Assembly: GCA_032334055.1 (NCBI GenBank) | Contig: JAUOZS010000001.1 | Location: forward strand, 372,001-436,000 | Direction: 5' to 3' | Source of the DNA: Selenomonadales bacterium 4137-cl | Lineage (GTDB): Bacteria > Bacillota > Negativicutes > Sporomusales > UBA7701 | DNA: 64,000 nucleotides | Shown: positions 39,048 through 47,937 of the stretch, piece by piece | Position numbering within the stretch: the stretch's first letter is position 1 | Layout of the letters: each line of letters opens with the position of its first letter | Notes under the pieces: model-generated | Databases searched by the model: none | Told to the model about the DNA's origin: nothing | The model's input: the letters and a program-made list of their open reading frames with translations, nothing else | Program-made: the position numbers and the translations under genes

Positions 39048-40727
39048 ATGAATATCGTGATTATCGGCGGCGTCGCCGCAGGGCTTAAAGCTGCGGCCAA
39101 AGCGCGGCGCGTCGATCCGGCCGCGCGGATAACGGTGGTCGAGAAAGGCAAGATGATCTCCTACGGGGCCTGCGGCCTACCGTATTACGTGGCCGGCGAC
39201 GTCCAGGACATCAACCAGTTGATGACCACTCCCGCCGGCGCCTTGCGCAATCAGGCCTTTTTCAAGAACGTGAAGGACATCGACGTGTTGACCGAGACAT
39301 TGGCCACCGGCATCGACAGGGCCGCCAAAGAAGTGACGGTCAAAGACCTGACCAGCGGCGAGGAGCGAAAACTTCCCTACGACAAACTCGTCATCGCCAC
39401 CGGCGCCGTGCCGGTCAAACCGCCGCTGCCGGGCATCGAACTGGCCAACGTACACCAACTGTGGCACCCCGACGACGCCAAAGCGGTGCGGGCGGGGCTC
39501 GAACGGGGCAAATTCACGAACGCCGTCATCATCGGCGCCGGCCTTGTGGGGCTGGAAATGGCTGAAGCCCTCAAACTGTGGGAGGTCAACGTCACCGTCG
39601 TCGAAATGCAGAACCAGATGTTCCCCGCGTTCCTCGACGAGGAAATCGCCGGCTCGGTGGCCAAATACGCCCGACAACAGGGCCTGACAATTCTGACCGG
39701 CGAGAAGGTCGAAAAATTCACCGGCGACGGGGCGGTTGAAGCCGTAGTCACCGACAAGCGCACCATCCCGGCCGACCTCGTCATCCTCTCCATTGGCGTC
39801 AGGCCGAACGTCGAGCTGGCCAAAAGCGCCGGCCTCGCCATCGGCCCGACCGGAGCGATCGCGGTCAACGAAAACCTTCTCACCAGCGACCCCGACATCT
39901 ACGCCGGCGGCGACTGCGTCGAAAACACCCACATTATTTCCGGCGAAAAGATTTTCACCCCGATGGGCTCTACGGCCAACAAGCACGGCCGCATCATCGG
40001 CGACAACCTTGGCGGCGGCGACGAGAAATTCCGCGGCGTCCTCGGCACGGTAGTCGTCAAGGTTATGGACATGAACGTCGGCAAAACGGGTCTCACCGAG
40101 CGGGACGCCAAACGCCTCGGCTACGATTACGTCACCGCCATGGTCGGCGGCCACGACCGTCCCCATTACATGCCCGGGGCCAAGATCATCACCGTCAAGC
40201 TCATCGTCGAGGCCAAATCCGGACGAATCCTCGGCGCCCAGGCTATCGGCGAAGGCGAAGTGGCCAAACGCATCGACATCGTCGCCACCGCCATCACCCT
40301 CGGCGGAACCGTCAACGACCTGTTCGACATTGACGTAGCCTACGCGCCGCCCTACAACTCGCCGATCGACAACGTAGCGGTCGCCGCGCTGGCCGTCCTC
40401 AACAAGCTGGCCGGCAGGCTCAAAGGCATCTCCTCGCTGACCGCCAAAGGGAAAATCGACGCCGGCAAAACGGTATTCCTCGACGTCCGCACCCCTGACG
40501 AATGCAAGCAGCAGGGGCGGCTGGTCTGCCCGAGTGTCAAGTACATCCCGCTGGGACAGCTCCGCAGCCGCCTGGCCGAACTGAACAAAGACGACGAGAT
40601 TGTCGCCTTTTGCAAGATCAGCCTGCGGGGCTACGAAGCCGCCCTCATCCTCGAAGGCGAAGAATTTAAAAACGTGCAGGTGATGGAAGGCGGCATCAAC
40701 GCCTGGCCCTTCGAATGCGAGAAATAA
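39048..40727 (+). CDS. CoA-disulfide reductase / NADH-dependent persulfide reductase with rhodanese domain
   Basis: 559 aa from the ATG at 39048 (AAGGGGG upstream). FAD motif GGVAAG near residues 8-13, redox Cys42 in SYGACGLPYY, NAD motif VIIGAGLVGLEMAE near 163, and a dimerisation domain. Residues about 465-559 are a rhodanese domain (FLDVRTPDE; active Cys in AFCKISLRGYEAA). This fusion reduces CoA disulfides or polysulfide/persulfide with NAD(P)H and helps with sulfur or oxygen stress. Single gene with its own promoter and terminator. Confidence 0.93.
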   Translation: MNIVIIGGVAAGLKAAAKARRVDPAARITVVEKGKMISYGACGLPYYVAGDVQDINQLMTTPAGALRNQAFFKNVKDIDVLTETLATGIDRAAKEVTVKDLTSGEERKLPYDKLVIATGAVPVKPPLPGIELANVHQLWHPDDAKAVRAGLERGKFTNAVIIGAGLVGLEMAEALKLWEVNVTVVEMQNQMFPAFLDEEIAGSVAKYARQQGLTILTGEKVEKFTGDGAVEAVVTDKRTIPADLVILSIGVRPNVELAKSAGLAIGPTGAIAVNENLLTSDPDIYAGGDCVENTHIISGEKIFTPMGSTANKHGRIIGDNLGGGDEKFRGVLGTVVVKVMDMNVGKTGLTERDAKRLGYDYVTAMVGGHDRPHYMPGAKIITVKLIVEAKSGRILGAQAIGEGEVAKRIDIVATAITLGGTVNDLFDIDVAYAPPYNSPIDNVAVAALAVLNKLAGRLKGISSLTAKGKIDAGKTVFLDVRTPDECKQQGRLVCPSVKYIPLGQLRSRLAELNKDDEIVAFCKISLRGYEAALILEGEEFKNVQVMEGGINAWPFECEK

Positions 40728-40754
40728 GCCCGGTTGTCTAAAAAGTCCAAACAT

Positions 40755-40782
40755 AAAAAGAGCCGTTGTTACGGCTCTTTTT
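40755..40782. terminator. Bidirectional intrinsic terminator
   Basis: AAAAAGAGCCGT and ACGGCTCTTTTT pair around TGTT, between convergent genes. Confidence 0.85.
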
Positions 40783-40785
40783 GCG

Positions 40786-41253
40786 TTAATAATACGGTTC
40801 CGCCGCCGGCGCGGCCGGCTGGGGGTCCCAGACGATCGACGAGGACAGGATGGTAAGTGTTTTCATCTCCGGGGTATCCTTGACGATATCGAGAACGGCG
40901 GCGCGGAACTCGGGCACTTCCATCAGCTTCAGAATGGCGACGCGCATCTCGGGGGACTGGATATTCTCCGCCAGGGCCTTGACCATCTCCGGCGACTTTA
41001 TCATCTCGGCCAGACGGGCCTTGCCCTCGGGAGACCGGAGGTAAAGCATGACCTGCTGCTTGACCGCGGCCTGGACTTCGGGATTATTGAGGCCGGTCTC
41101 GATAAGCGTCGCGACCATCTTCTGATCCGGGGCGACGCGCTGGCCGATGATGAAAGTATTGAAAAAAATGGCTGCCGTAAGCCACAGCCCCGCGATGACG
41201 ACGAGCCCGGTGGTAAGCCCGGCCGCCAGCCAGGGCGACAGTTTCTGCAACAC
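40786..41253 (-). CDS. Membrane-anchored protein with SPE-type repeats (GerD-like?)
   Basis: 155 aa. N-terminal membrane helix at about residues 8-33, then a helical region of repeats spaced about 16 residues apart (RSPEGKARLAEMI, KSPEMVKALAENI, QSPEMRVAILKLM, EVPEFRAAVLDIV) and a Pro/Ala tail. The SPE/xPE repeat recalls spore germination protein GerD, but GerD is a lipoprotein and I see no lipobox. Function unknown. It precedes a rhomboid-protease gene on the opposite strand order (both minus, 57 bases apart). Confidence 0.6.
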   Translation of the reverse strand: MLQKLSPWLAAGLTTGLVVIAGLWLTAAIFFNTFIIGQRVAPDQKMVATLIETGLNNPEVQAAVKQQVMLYLRSPEGKARLAEMIKSPEMVKALAENIQSPEMRVAILKLMEVPEFRAAVLDIVKDTPEMKTLTILSSSIVWDPQPAAPAAEPYY

Positions 41254-41310
41254 AGCGACAACTCCTTTGCCGTTATGCAGATAGGTTGGCCGGGAAGCCG
41301 CCCGTTTATA

Positions 41311-41970
41311 CTACGCCTTGAAGATTCTGACCAACAGGAAACCGGCTGCGAAGCCGCCGATATGAGCCCACCAGGCAATACCCGCGCCGGCCGTAAACAG
41401 GGCCAGGGCGCCTTGCTGGAGCTGGATGAAGAACCACAGCGGCAGGAAAAGCAGGGCCGGGATCTGGAGAATGGGGAAGATCGGGAAAAGGGGTATGAGC
41501 GTGGCGATGCGGGCCCGCGGGAAAAGCATCAGATAACCGCCCAGCACGCCGGAAATCGCGCCGCTGGCGCCGATGGTGGGGATGGTGGAGCCGGGATCGA
41601 CGATAATCTGGGCGGCGTTCGCGATCACGCCGCACAGGACATAGAACAGGAAAAAACGGATTTTCCCCAGGCAATCCTCGATATTATCGCCGAAAATCCA
41701 TAAATACCACATATTGCCCAGAATGTGCATCCACCCGCCGTGGAGAAAGAGATTGCTGACCAGCGGCAGGTAAGTGGCATACTGGAAAGGCTCGCGGGCA
41801 AACCGGGCGATAAAATCCGCCGGCACAAGCCCCCAGGTCTTGATGAAGCCGCCCAGGGCCGCTTCACCGAGGATCAGCTCCTGATAGAAAAAATAAAAAT
41901 TGGCGACGATGAGCGCGACCGTCACCAGCGGCCGGGAACGGGAAGGAATGTTGTCGCGGAGGGGAAACAT
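41311..41970 (-). CDS. Rhomboid-family intramembrane serine protease
   Basis: 219 aa from the minus-strand ATG at 41970, with GGAGG upstream; the start at 41985 is before that site. Six to seven membrane helices. Catalytic Ser in IGASGAISGVLGG, catalytic His in WWAHIGGFAAG, and the HGGWMHILGNMWYLWIFG loop region (HxxxxHxxxN-like) typical of rhomboids. It cleaves membrane proteins within the bilayer. Substrates are unknown. It lies divergent from splB. Confidence 0.93.
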   Translation of the reverse strand: MFPLRDNIPSRSRPLVTVALIVANFYFFYQELILGEAALGGFIKTWGLVPADFIARFAREPFQYATYLPLVSNLFLHGGWMHILGNMWYLWIFGDNIEDCLGKIRFFLFYVLCGVIANAAQIIVDPGSTIPTIGASGAISGVLGGYLMLFPRARIATLIPLFPIFPILQIPALLFLPLWFFIQLQQGALALFTAGAGIAWWAHIGGFAAGFLLVRIFKA

Positions 41971-42099
41971 GCAGCCAGCCTCCAATAAGGGTATTTATAT
42001 ATATTCTACTGTCCGGGCGCCGCTTTCGCCAGTGCTGGCGGAAAATTTCCCTTTGCCGCGGGGATACTATCAGCGACAAAACGCGCGGGAGGTTGATGT

Positions 42100-43125
42100 A
42101 TGCAAAGATTTGTTCCCGCCAGGGCCTATTTCGAACCGGCCGCCATGGAATATCCCCTGGGGCGAAAGCTCTACGACAGTCTGCGGGCGATGAAAGTGCC
42201 GGTCCAGCTCACCGGTTCGCACAACCGGGTGACCGGGCTGCCGGGGAAAACCGCGGGGGAGGCTTATCGCGAGGCCAAGCGGACCCTGGTGGTCGGGGTG
42301 AGAAAGAGCGCCGACTTCGCCACCTGCAAGCCGTCCGCCAACTATCAGCTGCCGCTCAACACCAGCTGCCCCGGAATGTGCGAATACTGCTACCTTGCCA
42401 CCACCCTGGGACGACGCCCCTATCTCAGGGTTTACGTAAACATCGAGGATATCCTGGCGAAAGCCGGCGCCTACATGGCGGCCCGCGCCCCGCAAATAAC
42501 CGTCTTCGAAGGCGCGGCGACCTCCGACCCCATCCCCACCGAATACCTGACCGGCCTCTTGCGGACCACGATTGAGTTTTTCGGGCGCCAGCCCCTGGGC
42601 CGCTTCCGCTTCGTCACCAAGCACGACGACGTGGCGCCGCTCCTGGACGCCGCGCACAACGGGCACACCCGCTTCCGCTTCAGCCTCAACGCCGCGCCCA
42701 TAATAAGCAAATACGAGCACCGCACCCCCGGTCTGACGGAAAGGATTGCGGCGGCGGCGCGGGTGGCCGGAGCGGGATACCCGCTGGGCTTCATCATCGC
42801 CCCTATCTTCCACTACCCCGCCTGGCGGGAAGACTACGGCGACCTCTTCCGGAGCCTGGCCGCGGCCCTGCCCGCGTCGGCCGCCCAAGACCTCACCTTC
42901 GAACTCATCACCCACCGCTTCACCAAACGGGCCAAAGCCAACATCGCCGCCGTCTTTCCCGAGACCAGCCTGCCGCTGGACGAAGAAGAACGCAAGTACA
43001 AATACGGTCAGTTCGGCTACGGCAAATACATCTATGACACCGAAACAATGCGGGCCATCGGCGACTATATCTACGAGCAAGTGGCCGCAAACTTCCCTGC
43101 GGCCAAAGTGGAATATTTCGTATAA
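42100..43125 (+). CDS. splB: Spore photoproduct lyase
   Basis: 341 aa with GCGGGAGG upstream. It aligns end to end with Bacillus SPL, from FVPARAYFEPAAMEYPLG to AKVEYFV. Radical SAM cluster Cys90, Cys94, Cys97 (TSCPGMCEYCYL). It repairs the spore photoproduct thymine dimer during germination. The Bacillus hydrogen-donor Cys141 (EASCTSD) is Ala140 here (EGAATSD). Cys76 stands where Bacillus has Ser76 (TCKPS against SSKPS), which I recall as the donor position (Cys74) in Clostridium acetobutylicum SPL. It is therefore probably active by the clostridial variant. Terminator at 43127-43156. Confidence 0.95.
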   Translation: MQRFVPARAYFEPAAMEYPLGRKLYDSLRAMKVPVQLTGSHNRVTGLPGKTAGEAYREAKRTLVVGVRKSADFATCKPSANYQLPLNTSCPGMCEYCYLATTLGRRPYLRVYVNIEDILAKAGAYMAARAPQITVFEGAATSDPIPTEYLTGLLRTTIEFFGRQPLGRFRFVTKHDDVAPLLDAAHNGHTRFRFSLNAAPIISKYEHRTPGLTERIAAAARVAGAGYPLGFIIAPIFHYPAWREDYGDLFRSLAAALPASAAQDLTFELITHRFTKRAKANIAAVFPETSLPLDEEERKYKYGQFGYGKYIYDTETMRAIGDYIYEQVAANFPAAKVEYFV

Positions 43126-43126
43126 G

Positions 43127-43156
43127 AAAAGGCCCTTGCTGACGCAAGGGCCTTTT
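43127..43156. terminator. Bidirectional intrinsic terminator
   Basis: 13-bp stem AAAAGGCCCTTGC/GCAAGGGCCTTTT around a 4-base loop, between convergent splB and the DUF2680 gene. Confidence 0.85.
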
Positions 43157-43165
43157 CTTCAAACG

Positions 43166-43579
43166 CTATTGGTTGGGAGTCGGCTGCTGCCAGCAGGGGC
43201 CGTTCCCGGGACCGAAGCCCTGGCCGTTCCCTGGGCCGGATCCGGGGCCTCTGCCCCAATGGCCTCTGCCGAAGCCCCTGCCCATCATGCCGGGGCCATA
43301 CCCCTGGCTCATCCGATCCTTCATCCAGGCGATCCGCTGATCGGCCTGTTCCTGGGTCATATAGCCGAAGTCAACGTACTTCTGCATGATCGCTTTCCTG
43401 GTCTCGAACAGTTGGTCATACAGCGGGGCGAGTTCCTTCTTCTGGTCGTCGGTAAGGGTGATCGCCTGGCGCTGCTGGCCGAAAGGCGGGGTCTGCGCGG
43501 GGGCGGCGCTGGCGACCAGCGAGGCGGCCACCACCAGAACCATGGCTGCGAGGGTTACATAGGCGATTGTCTTTTTCAT
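43166..43579 (-). CDS. DUF2680-type exported protein with Gly-rich tail
   Basis: 137 aa from the minus-strand ATG at 43579 (AAGGAGGAAC upstream); the longer frame lacks a ribosome site. Signal peptide at about residues 1-25. LTDDQKKELAPLYDQLFETRKAIMQKYVDFGYMTQEQADQ (residues about 40-80, quoted here as the defining region) matches DUF2680/Spy-like small envelope proteins. The tail has GMMGRGFGRGHWGRGPGSG. Function unknown, perhaps envelope stress or metal binding. Confidence 0.8.
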   Translation of the reverse strand: MKKTIAYVTLAAMVLVVAASLVASAAPAQTPPFGQQRQAITLTDDQKKELAPLYDQLFETRKAIMQKYVDFGYMTQEQADQRIAWMKDRMSQGYGPGMMGRGFGRGHWGRGPGSGPGNGQGFGPGNGPCWQQPTPNQ

Positions 43580-43777
43580 GGCTGTTCCTCCTTGAGGTTT
43601 ATTTGCTTTTATTATAAAAAACCAGTTTGGCAAAAATATGGCGCAGATGTGACAAAAATGTGAAACATACCGACCGGCCAACAGGGAAAATTACCCATGG
43701 CGGCAGGGAATGACCCGCCGGAAACGGAATAATAGACCATACTTACTTCGAACTTACTCCGAAACGAGGTGGCCCGC

Positions 43778-44161
43778 GTGATAGTGGGTATCGGCATCGA
43801 CATCATCGACATCGACCGCGTCGGCTTGGCTGTCGAGCGGGGCGGCTTCGCCCGCCGCGTCTTCACCGCCGCCGAGCGCGAATACTGCGACGGGCGGGGC
43901 GTGCAGCGGCCCGCTTCCTACGCCGCCCGCTTCGCCGGCAAAGAGGCCGTGATGAAAGCGTTTGGCACCGGTCTGTCGGCGGGAACCTGGCAGGACATCG
44001 AGATATTGTCCGGCCCGAACGGGCGGCCGGAGGTAAAACTCCACGGCAACTTCGCGCACCTCGCCGAACAGCTGGGCGTAACGGCTGTCCACGTATCGCT
44101 TAGCCACGCCCGCGACTACGCGGCCGCCCAGGCCGTCCTGTGGGGAGGCGGAGAACGTTGA
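43778..44161 (+). CDS. acpS: Holo-[acyl-carrier-protein] synthase
   Basis: 127 aa from the GTG at 43778, 5 bases after AGGTGG; the earlier GTG at 43769 lies inside the ribosome site. IVGIGIDIIDIDRV with the Mg-binding Asp8, RFAGKEAVMKAFG with the catalytic Glu/Lys, and VSLSHARDYAAAQAV near the end. It transfers 4'-phosphopantetheine to ACP. Its stop overlaps the TTG start of the NAD(P)HX repair gene, a common acpS-nnr arrangement in Firmicutes. Confidence 0.95.
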   Translation: MIVGIGIDIIDIDRVGLAVERGGFARRVFTAAEREYCDGRGVQRPASYAARFAGKEAVMKAFGTGLSAGTWQDIEILSGPNGRPEVKLHGNFAHLAEQLGVTAVHVSLSHARDYAAAQAVLWGGGER

Positions 44162-45708
44162 AAATCGCGACAGCGCCGGAAATGCGCCGGATCGACGAAC
44201 GGGCCGCGAACGAATACGGCCTCGCTGGTCTCGCCCTGATGGAGAACGCGGGTGGCGAGGTGGCCCGCAAGGTCGCCGACATCCTCGGCGGCGCGGCCGA
44301 CAAAAAAGTATGCATTTTCTGCGGTAAAGGCAACAACGGCGGCGACGGCTTCGTAGCCGCCCGCCACCTGGCAGCGCGGGGCGCCAAAGTCAAGGTCTTC
44401 CTGCTGGGGGTGAAAACCGCCGTCGGCGGTGACGCCCTCGCCAACCTCGGCATCCTCCTGAAGATGGGGGCCGAAGTGATCGAAATCGCCGGCGAGCGGG
44501 ACTGCGACAAAGCGGCCCTGGCGACCGCCTTCGCCGACTGCCTGGTCGACGCCCTGCTCGGCACAGGCTTCAGCGGCGAAGTAAGCGGCGACCTGGCCGC
44601 AGTCGTCAAAATAATCAACGCCGCCGGCAAGCCCGTCGTCGCCGTCGACATCCCCACCGGCATCGACGCCGACACCGGACGGGTACGGGGCGTGGCCGTC
44701 AGCGCCGCCCACACCGTCACCTTCGGCCTGCCGAAACCGGGGCTGCTTTTTCAGCCCGGCGCGGCCCACGCCGGCACAGTAACGGTCGTCGATATCGGGC
44801 TGCCGGCCGCTCTCCTCGCTGACGCCGGCATGCGTCAGAACGCCGTCACCGCCACGCTCGTCCGACGCCTGCTGCCGCCGCGCCGTCCCTGGGCCCACAA
44901 AGGCACCGGCGGCCGGGTCGCGCTCGTCGCCGGGTCGCCGGGTCTCACCGGAGCGGCCGCCCTCGCGTCCATGGCGGCGGTGCGCGCCGGGGCCGGCCTG
45001 GTCACGGTGGGCATCGCCGCCGGCCTCAACGCCATAATGGAAGTCAAACTCACCGAAGTTATGACCAAGCCGCTGCCGGAGGAAACATGCGGCATCATCG
45101 GGCCGGCGGCGGTCGAAGAAATCGCCGCCATCGCCGAAACCGCCGACGTCCTGGCCATCGGCCCGGGGCTCGGCCGTGCCGCCGAAACCGTTGACGCGGT
45201 GCGGGAAATCGTCCGGAACGTCCGCTGCCCGCTTGTCATCGACGCCGACGGCCTGAACGCCCTTGCCGGCCACACCGAAAGCCTGCTGGAAACAGAAGCC
45301 CTCGCCGTCCTGACGCCCCATCCGGGCGAACTCGCCCGCCTGACCGGACGCCCCCTGCCGGTCATCAACGCCGACCGTCTCGGGGCGGCCCGGGACGCGG
45401 CCACCGGCCTCGGCGCCATCGTCGTGCTCAAGGGACCGGGCACAGTCATAGCATATCCTGACGGTGAAGCCTTCATCAACACCACCGGCAACGCCGCTCT
45501 CGCCACCGGCGGCACCGGCGACGTCCTCACCGGCGTTATCGCCGCCCTCGTCGCCCAGGGCCTTACCAGCCATGACGCCGCCGTTGCCGGCGTCTACCTG
45601 CACGGCCTGGCCGGCGAATTGGCGGCCGGCGCGCGCCTCGCCGGCATGGCGGCCGGTGACCTCCTGCCGGCGCTGCCGGCGGCCATCGCCTCCCTGCACG
45701 GCGGCTGA
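44158..45708 (+). CDS. nnr: Bifunctional NAD(P)H-hydrate epimerase / ADP-dependent dehydratase
   Basis: 516 aa from the TTG at 44158, giving MKIATAPEM; a start at 44140 lies within acpS and before the GGGGAGG site. N-terminal YjeF epimerase domain (about residues 1-215; GKGNNGGDGFVAARHL, VAVDIPTGIDADTG). C-terminal ribokinase-like dehydratase (about 225-516; LTPHPGELARLTG, NTTGNAALATGGTGDVLTGVI in part). It repairs damaged NADH/NADPH hydrates. Coupled to acpS by a 4-base overlap. Confidence 0.95.
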   Translation: MKIATAPEMRRIDERAANEYGLAGLALMENAGGEVARKVADILGGAADKKVCIFCGKGNNGGDGFVAARHLAARGAKVKVFLLGVKTAVGGDALANLGILLKMGAEVIEIAGERDCDKAALATAFADCLVDALLGTGFSGEVSGDLAAVVKIINAAGKPVVAVDIPTGIDADTGRVRGVAVSAAHTVTFGLPKPGLLFQPGAAHAGTVTVVDIGLPAALLADAGMRQNAVTATLVRRLLPPRRPWAHKGTGGRVALVAGSPGLTGAAALASMAAVRAGAGLVTVGIAAGLNAIMEVKLTEVMTKPLPEETCGIIGPAAVEEIAAIAETADVLAIGPGLGRAAETVDAVREIVRNVRCPLVIDADGLNALAGHTESLLETEALAVLTPHPGELARLTGRPLPVINADRLGAARDAATGLGAIVVLKGPGTVIAYPDGEAFINTTGNAALATGGTGDVLTGVIAALVAQGLTSHDAAVAGVYLHGLAGELAAGARLAGMAAGDLLPALPAAIASLHGG

Positions 45709-45838
45709 ACGAGTTTGCCAACATTTGCGCTTAACGGCATAATTTGCGACTTGCCAATGCATACTTAACCATGATACAGTACAAGCGGGAATCCAGCGAT
45801 TGACAGGCATAAAACCGTTTCGCCGTATATCAACCTCA

Positions 45839-45868
45839 TTGACATTCGTATATCAATACTCATATAAT
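45839..45868 (+). promoter_or_regulatory. Promoter of the mazEF-type operon
   Basis: TTGACA (45839-45844), 18-base spacer, TATAAT (45863-45868). The AT-rich near-palindromic sequence around it (CATATAATGATTATATA) may be the antitoxin's autoregulatory site. Confidence 0.65.
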
Positions 45869-45921
45869 GATTATATATTACAGTTGTATCGACGTGCATA
45901 ACCTGAGGCGGGGGTGATGGT

Positions 45922-46197
45922 GTGGCCGAGTTAAAGCGTATCATGATAAGCATCCCTAACAGTCTTCTGCAGGAAGTCGACGGCTTTATCGCCATGGAGA
46001 AGCTCAGTCGGAGCCAGTTCGTGCGGGAAGCCATGCGCCTCTATATCGAGGAACGCAAACGCAAGGCTGTCAGGGATTCGATGCGCAAAGGCTATCAGGA
46101 AATGGCCGTCATCAACCTGGCCCTGGCCGAAGAAGGCCTCACCGCCGACGTGGAAGTGTACGAGATGATGCCCACCTTGCTAGTGGAGCGTGAATAG
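45922..46197 (+). CDS. Antitoxin of MazF/EndoA system (ribbon-helix-helix, EndoAI-like)
   Basis: 91 aa, GTG start behind GGCGGGGGTG. Ribbon-helix-helix domain [19 protein letters not shown] and [20 protein letters not shown], with an extended C-terminus that would wrap the toxin ([13 protein letters not shown]). It is next to the EndoA-type RNase, with the stop almost touching the toxin start. The acpS-nnr-...-alr-endoA neighbourhood is typical of Firmicutes. Confidence 0.92.
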   Translation: MAELKRIMISIPNSLLQEVDGFIAMEKLSRSQFVREAMRLYIEERKRKAVRDSMRKGYQEMAVINLALAEEGLTADVEVYEMMPTLLVERE

Positions 46198-46198
46198 G

Positions 46199-46549
46199 AT
46201 GATCGTTAAGCGCGGGGACATTTATTATGCAAACCTGAGTCCGGTGGTCGGATCTGAACAGGGTGGACACCGGCCCGTGCTGGTCATTCAGAACGATGTT
46301 GGCAATAAATACAGTCCTACCGTGATCGTCGCCGCCATCACCTCCCAGATTTCCAAGGCGAAATTGCCAACCCACGTTGAGATCAGCGCCAAACAGTTCA
46401 ACCTCGACAAAGATTCGGTAATACTGCTGGAACAGCTCAGAACAATCGATAAACGCCGCTTGAAAGAGAAAATCACTCATTTGAGCGAAGAAATCATGAC
46501 GAAAGTGGACGAGGCCATCAGGATAAGCCTGGGGCTCATTCTGCTTTGA
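46199..46549 (+). CDS. MazF/EndoA-type mRNA endoribonuclease toxin
   Basis: 116 aa from the ATG at 46199, overlapping the antitoxin's TAG region; an earlier in-frame start at 46190 is less well placed. MazF/PemK fold: [31 protein letters not shown] (first 30 residues, motif given in part) with the catalytic arginine and GSEQGG loop, [16 protein letters not shown], and a C-terminal helix. It cuts specific mRNA sites (UACAU in Bacillus EndoA). Terminator with T7 at 46557-46582. Confidence 0.95.
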   Translation: MIVKRGDIYYANLSPVVGSEQGGHRPVLVIQNDVGNKYSPTVIVAAITSQISKAKLPTHVEISAKQFNLDKDSVILLEQLRTIDKRRLKEKITHLSEEIMTKVDEAIRISLGLILL

Positions 46550-46556
46550 CCTGAGG

Positions 46557-46582
46557 ATAGGCGCGCGTGTGCCTATTTTTTT
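46557..46582 (+). terminator. Intrinsic terminator after the MazF-type toxin
   Basis: ATAGGC/GCCTAT stem with an 8-base loop and seven T. Confidence 0.7.
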
Positions 46583-46659
46583 AATTTGCCGTCGGGTTAC
46601 ACAACTAAGCGACATATCACGAACAGCCGCCATCAACGCAGCAACCGAGGAGGAATAAA

Positions 46660-47532
46660 ATGCAGCTCTCAAGACTCCGGGCATTCGCCCTGGCCGCGCT
46701 CGCGCTGGCGCTAATCATCGCGGCCGGGTGCGGGGCGCCAGCCGCCGACCGAGCCAAAGTGGACAACCTGGTCGTCAACGTCATCGACGTCGGGCAGGGG
46801 GACGCCATCCTGATCCGCACCCCCCGGCATGTCACCCTGATCGACAGTGGCGACGTGCCCGCCAGGGACAAGCTCGTCGCCTACATAAAAAAACAAGGCG
46901 TCACAACCATCGACACCTTCATCGTCACCCATCCCCACGCCGACCATATCGGCGGCGCCGTCGCCATCCTCGACAATTTCGCCGTCAAGCAGGTTTACGA
47001 CAGCGGGCAGACGACGACCAGCGCCCTCTACCGTCAATACCTGACCACCGTGCGGAAAAAGAACATTCCCTTCGCGCTGCTTGCCGCCGGTCAGGAAGTC
47101 GACATCGGCGGCGCCGCCCTCAAAATATTGAACCCGCCGGTGCCGCCCATCGCCGGCGATGCCGGCCTCAACAACAACTCGATCGTCGCCCGGCTGATCT
47201 ACGGAAACTTCGCGATGCTGCTTGCCGGCGACGCCGAGCGTGAAGCCGAGGCGGCCATGGTCAAGAAATACGGCGCCGCCGGCCTGAAAAGCCAGGTCCT
47301 GAAAAGCGGCCACCACGGCAGCCGTACCTCGTCGTCGCCTGCCTTTATGAAGGCTGTCGCTCCTGAGGCGGCCGTCATCTCCGTGGGAGCGGGGAACGAA
47401 TACCATCACCCCCACCCGTCGATCCTGAAGCGCTACGGAGATCAAAAGCTGAAACTATACCGCACCGACACCGACGGTACGGTCACGGTCGCCAGCGACG
47501 GCAAAACCTACACCATTACCAAGGAGAGATAA
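46660..47532 (+). CDS. ComEC/Rec2-like metallo-beta-lactamase-fold lipoprotein
   Basis: 290 aa with GAGGAGG upstream. Lipoprotein signal, Cys24 in IIAAGC. Metallo-beta-lactamase fold of the ComEC type: VIDVGQGDAILI, THPHADHIGG (metal ligands), LLAGDAE, LKSGHHGSRTSSS. Stand-alone homologues of the ComEC C-terminal nuclease-like domain; the substrate is unknown, possibly DNA or phosphodiesters outside the membrane. It is paired with a DUF3006 gene 1 base downstream, a frequent pairing in Firmicutes. Confidence 0.9.
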   Translation: MQLSRLRAFALAALALALIIAAGCGAPAADRAKVDNLVVNVIDVGQGDAILIRTPRHVTLIDSGDVPARDKLVAYIKKQGVTTIDTFIVTHPHADHIGGAVAILDNFAVKQVYDSGQTTTSALYRQYLTTVRKKNIPFALLAAGQEVDIGGAALKILNPPVPPIAGDAGLNNNSIVARLIYGNFAMLLAGDAEREAEAAMVKKYGAAGLKSQVLKSGHHGSRTSSSPAFMKAVAPEAAVISVGAGNEYHHPHPSILKRYGDQKLKLYRTDTDGTVTVASDGKTYTITKER

Positions 47533-47533
47533 C

Positions 47534-47755
47534 ATGCGGATCAGGGCGGTAGTGGACAGATTCGAGGACACAAAGGCAGTCCTGCTTGTCGGCGACGCCG
47601 AAGCAAGCGTCATCTGGCCGCGGGCGTTCCTCCCGGAAGGAACCGGGGAAGGCGACATCTTGTCGCTGGCCCTCAGCCTCGACGGTGAAGCGACCCGCGC
47701 GGCCAGGGCAGAGGCCGAAGACCTGTTGCGAAAATTATTGGACAGCGGCCGTTGA
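47534..47755 (+). CDS. DUF3006 family protein
   Basis: 73 aa with AAGGAGAG upstream. The pattern AVVDRFEDTKAVLLVGD, FLPEGTGEGDILSLAL and a C-terminal helix fits DUF3006, a small beta-rich domain that often follows ComEC-like hydrolases. No enzymatic residues are evident. It is probably a partner of the preceding lipoprotein. Stem-loop terminator at 47779-47799. Confidence 0.85.
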   Translation: MRIRAVVDRFEDTKAVLLVGDAEASVIWPRAFLPEGTGEGDILSLALSLDGEATRAARAEAEDLLRKLLDSGR

Positions 47756-47778
47756 TAAAGCCCCATCTGCAACCTCAA

Positions 47779-47799
47779 AGAGGCGGTATTGCCGTCTCT
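47779..47799 (+). terminator. Stem-loop terminator
   Basis: AGAGGCGG pairs with GCCGTCTCT (one G-T pair) around TATT, followed by a T-containing tract. Confidence 0.6.
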
Positions 47800-47937
47800 T
47801 CATTTTCCATTTTAGATTTAAATAAAACGTTTACAATCTGACAGCTAGCGTAACATAAAAAATTCGACAGGAAACTGGCAGGAATTTGACTGTAAAAGGC
47901 GAACTGTAACATAACACGTCGCAATCAGGGAGGTGTT

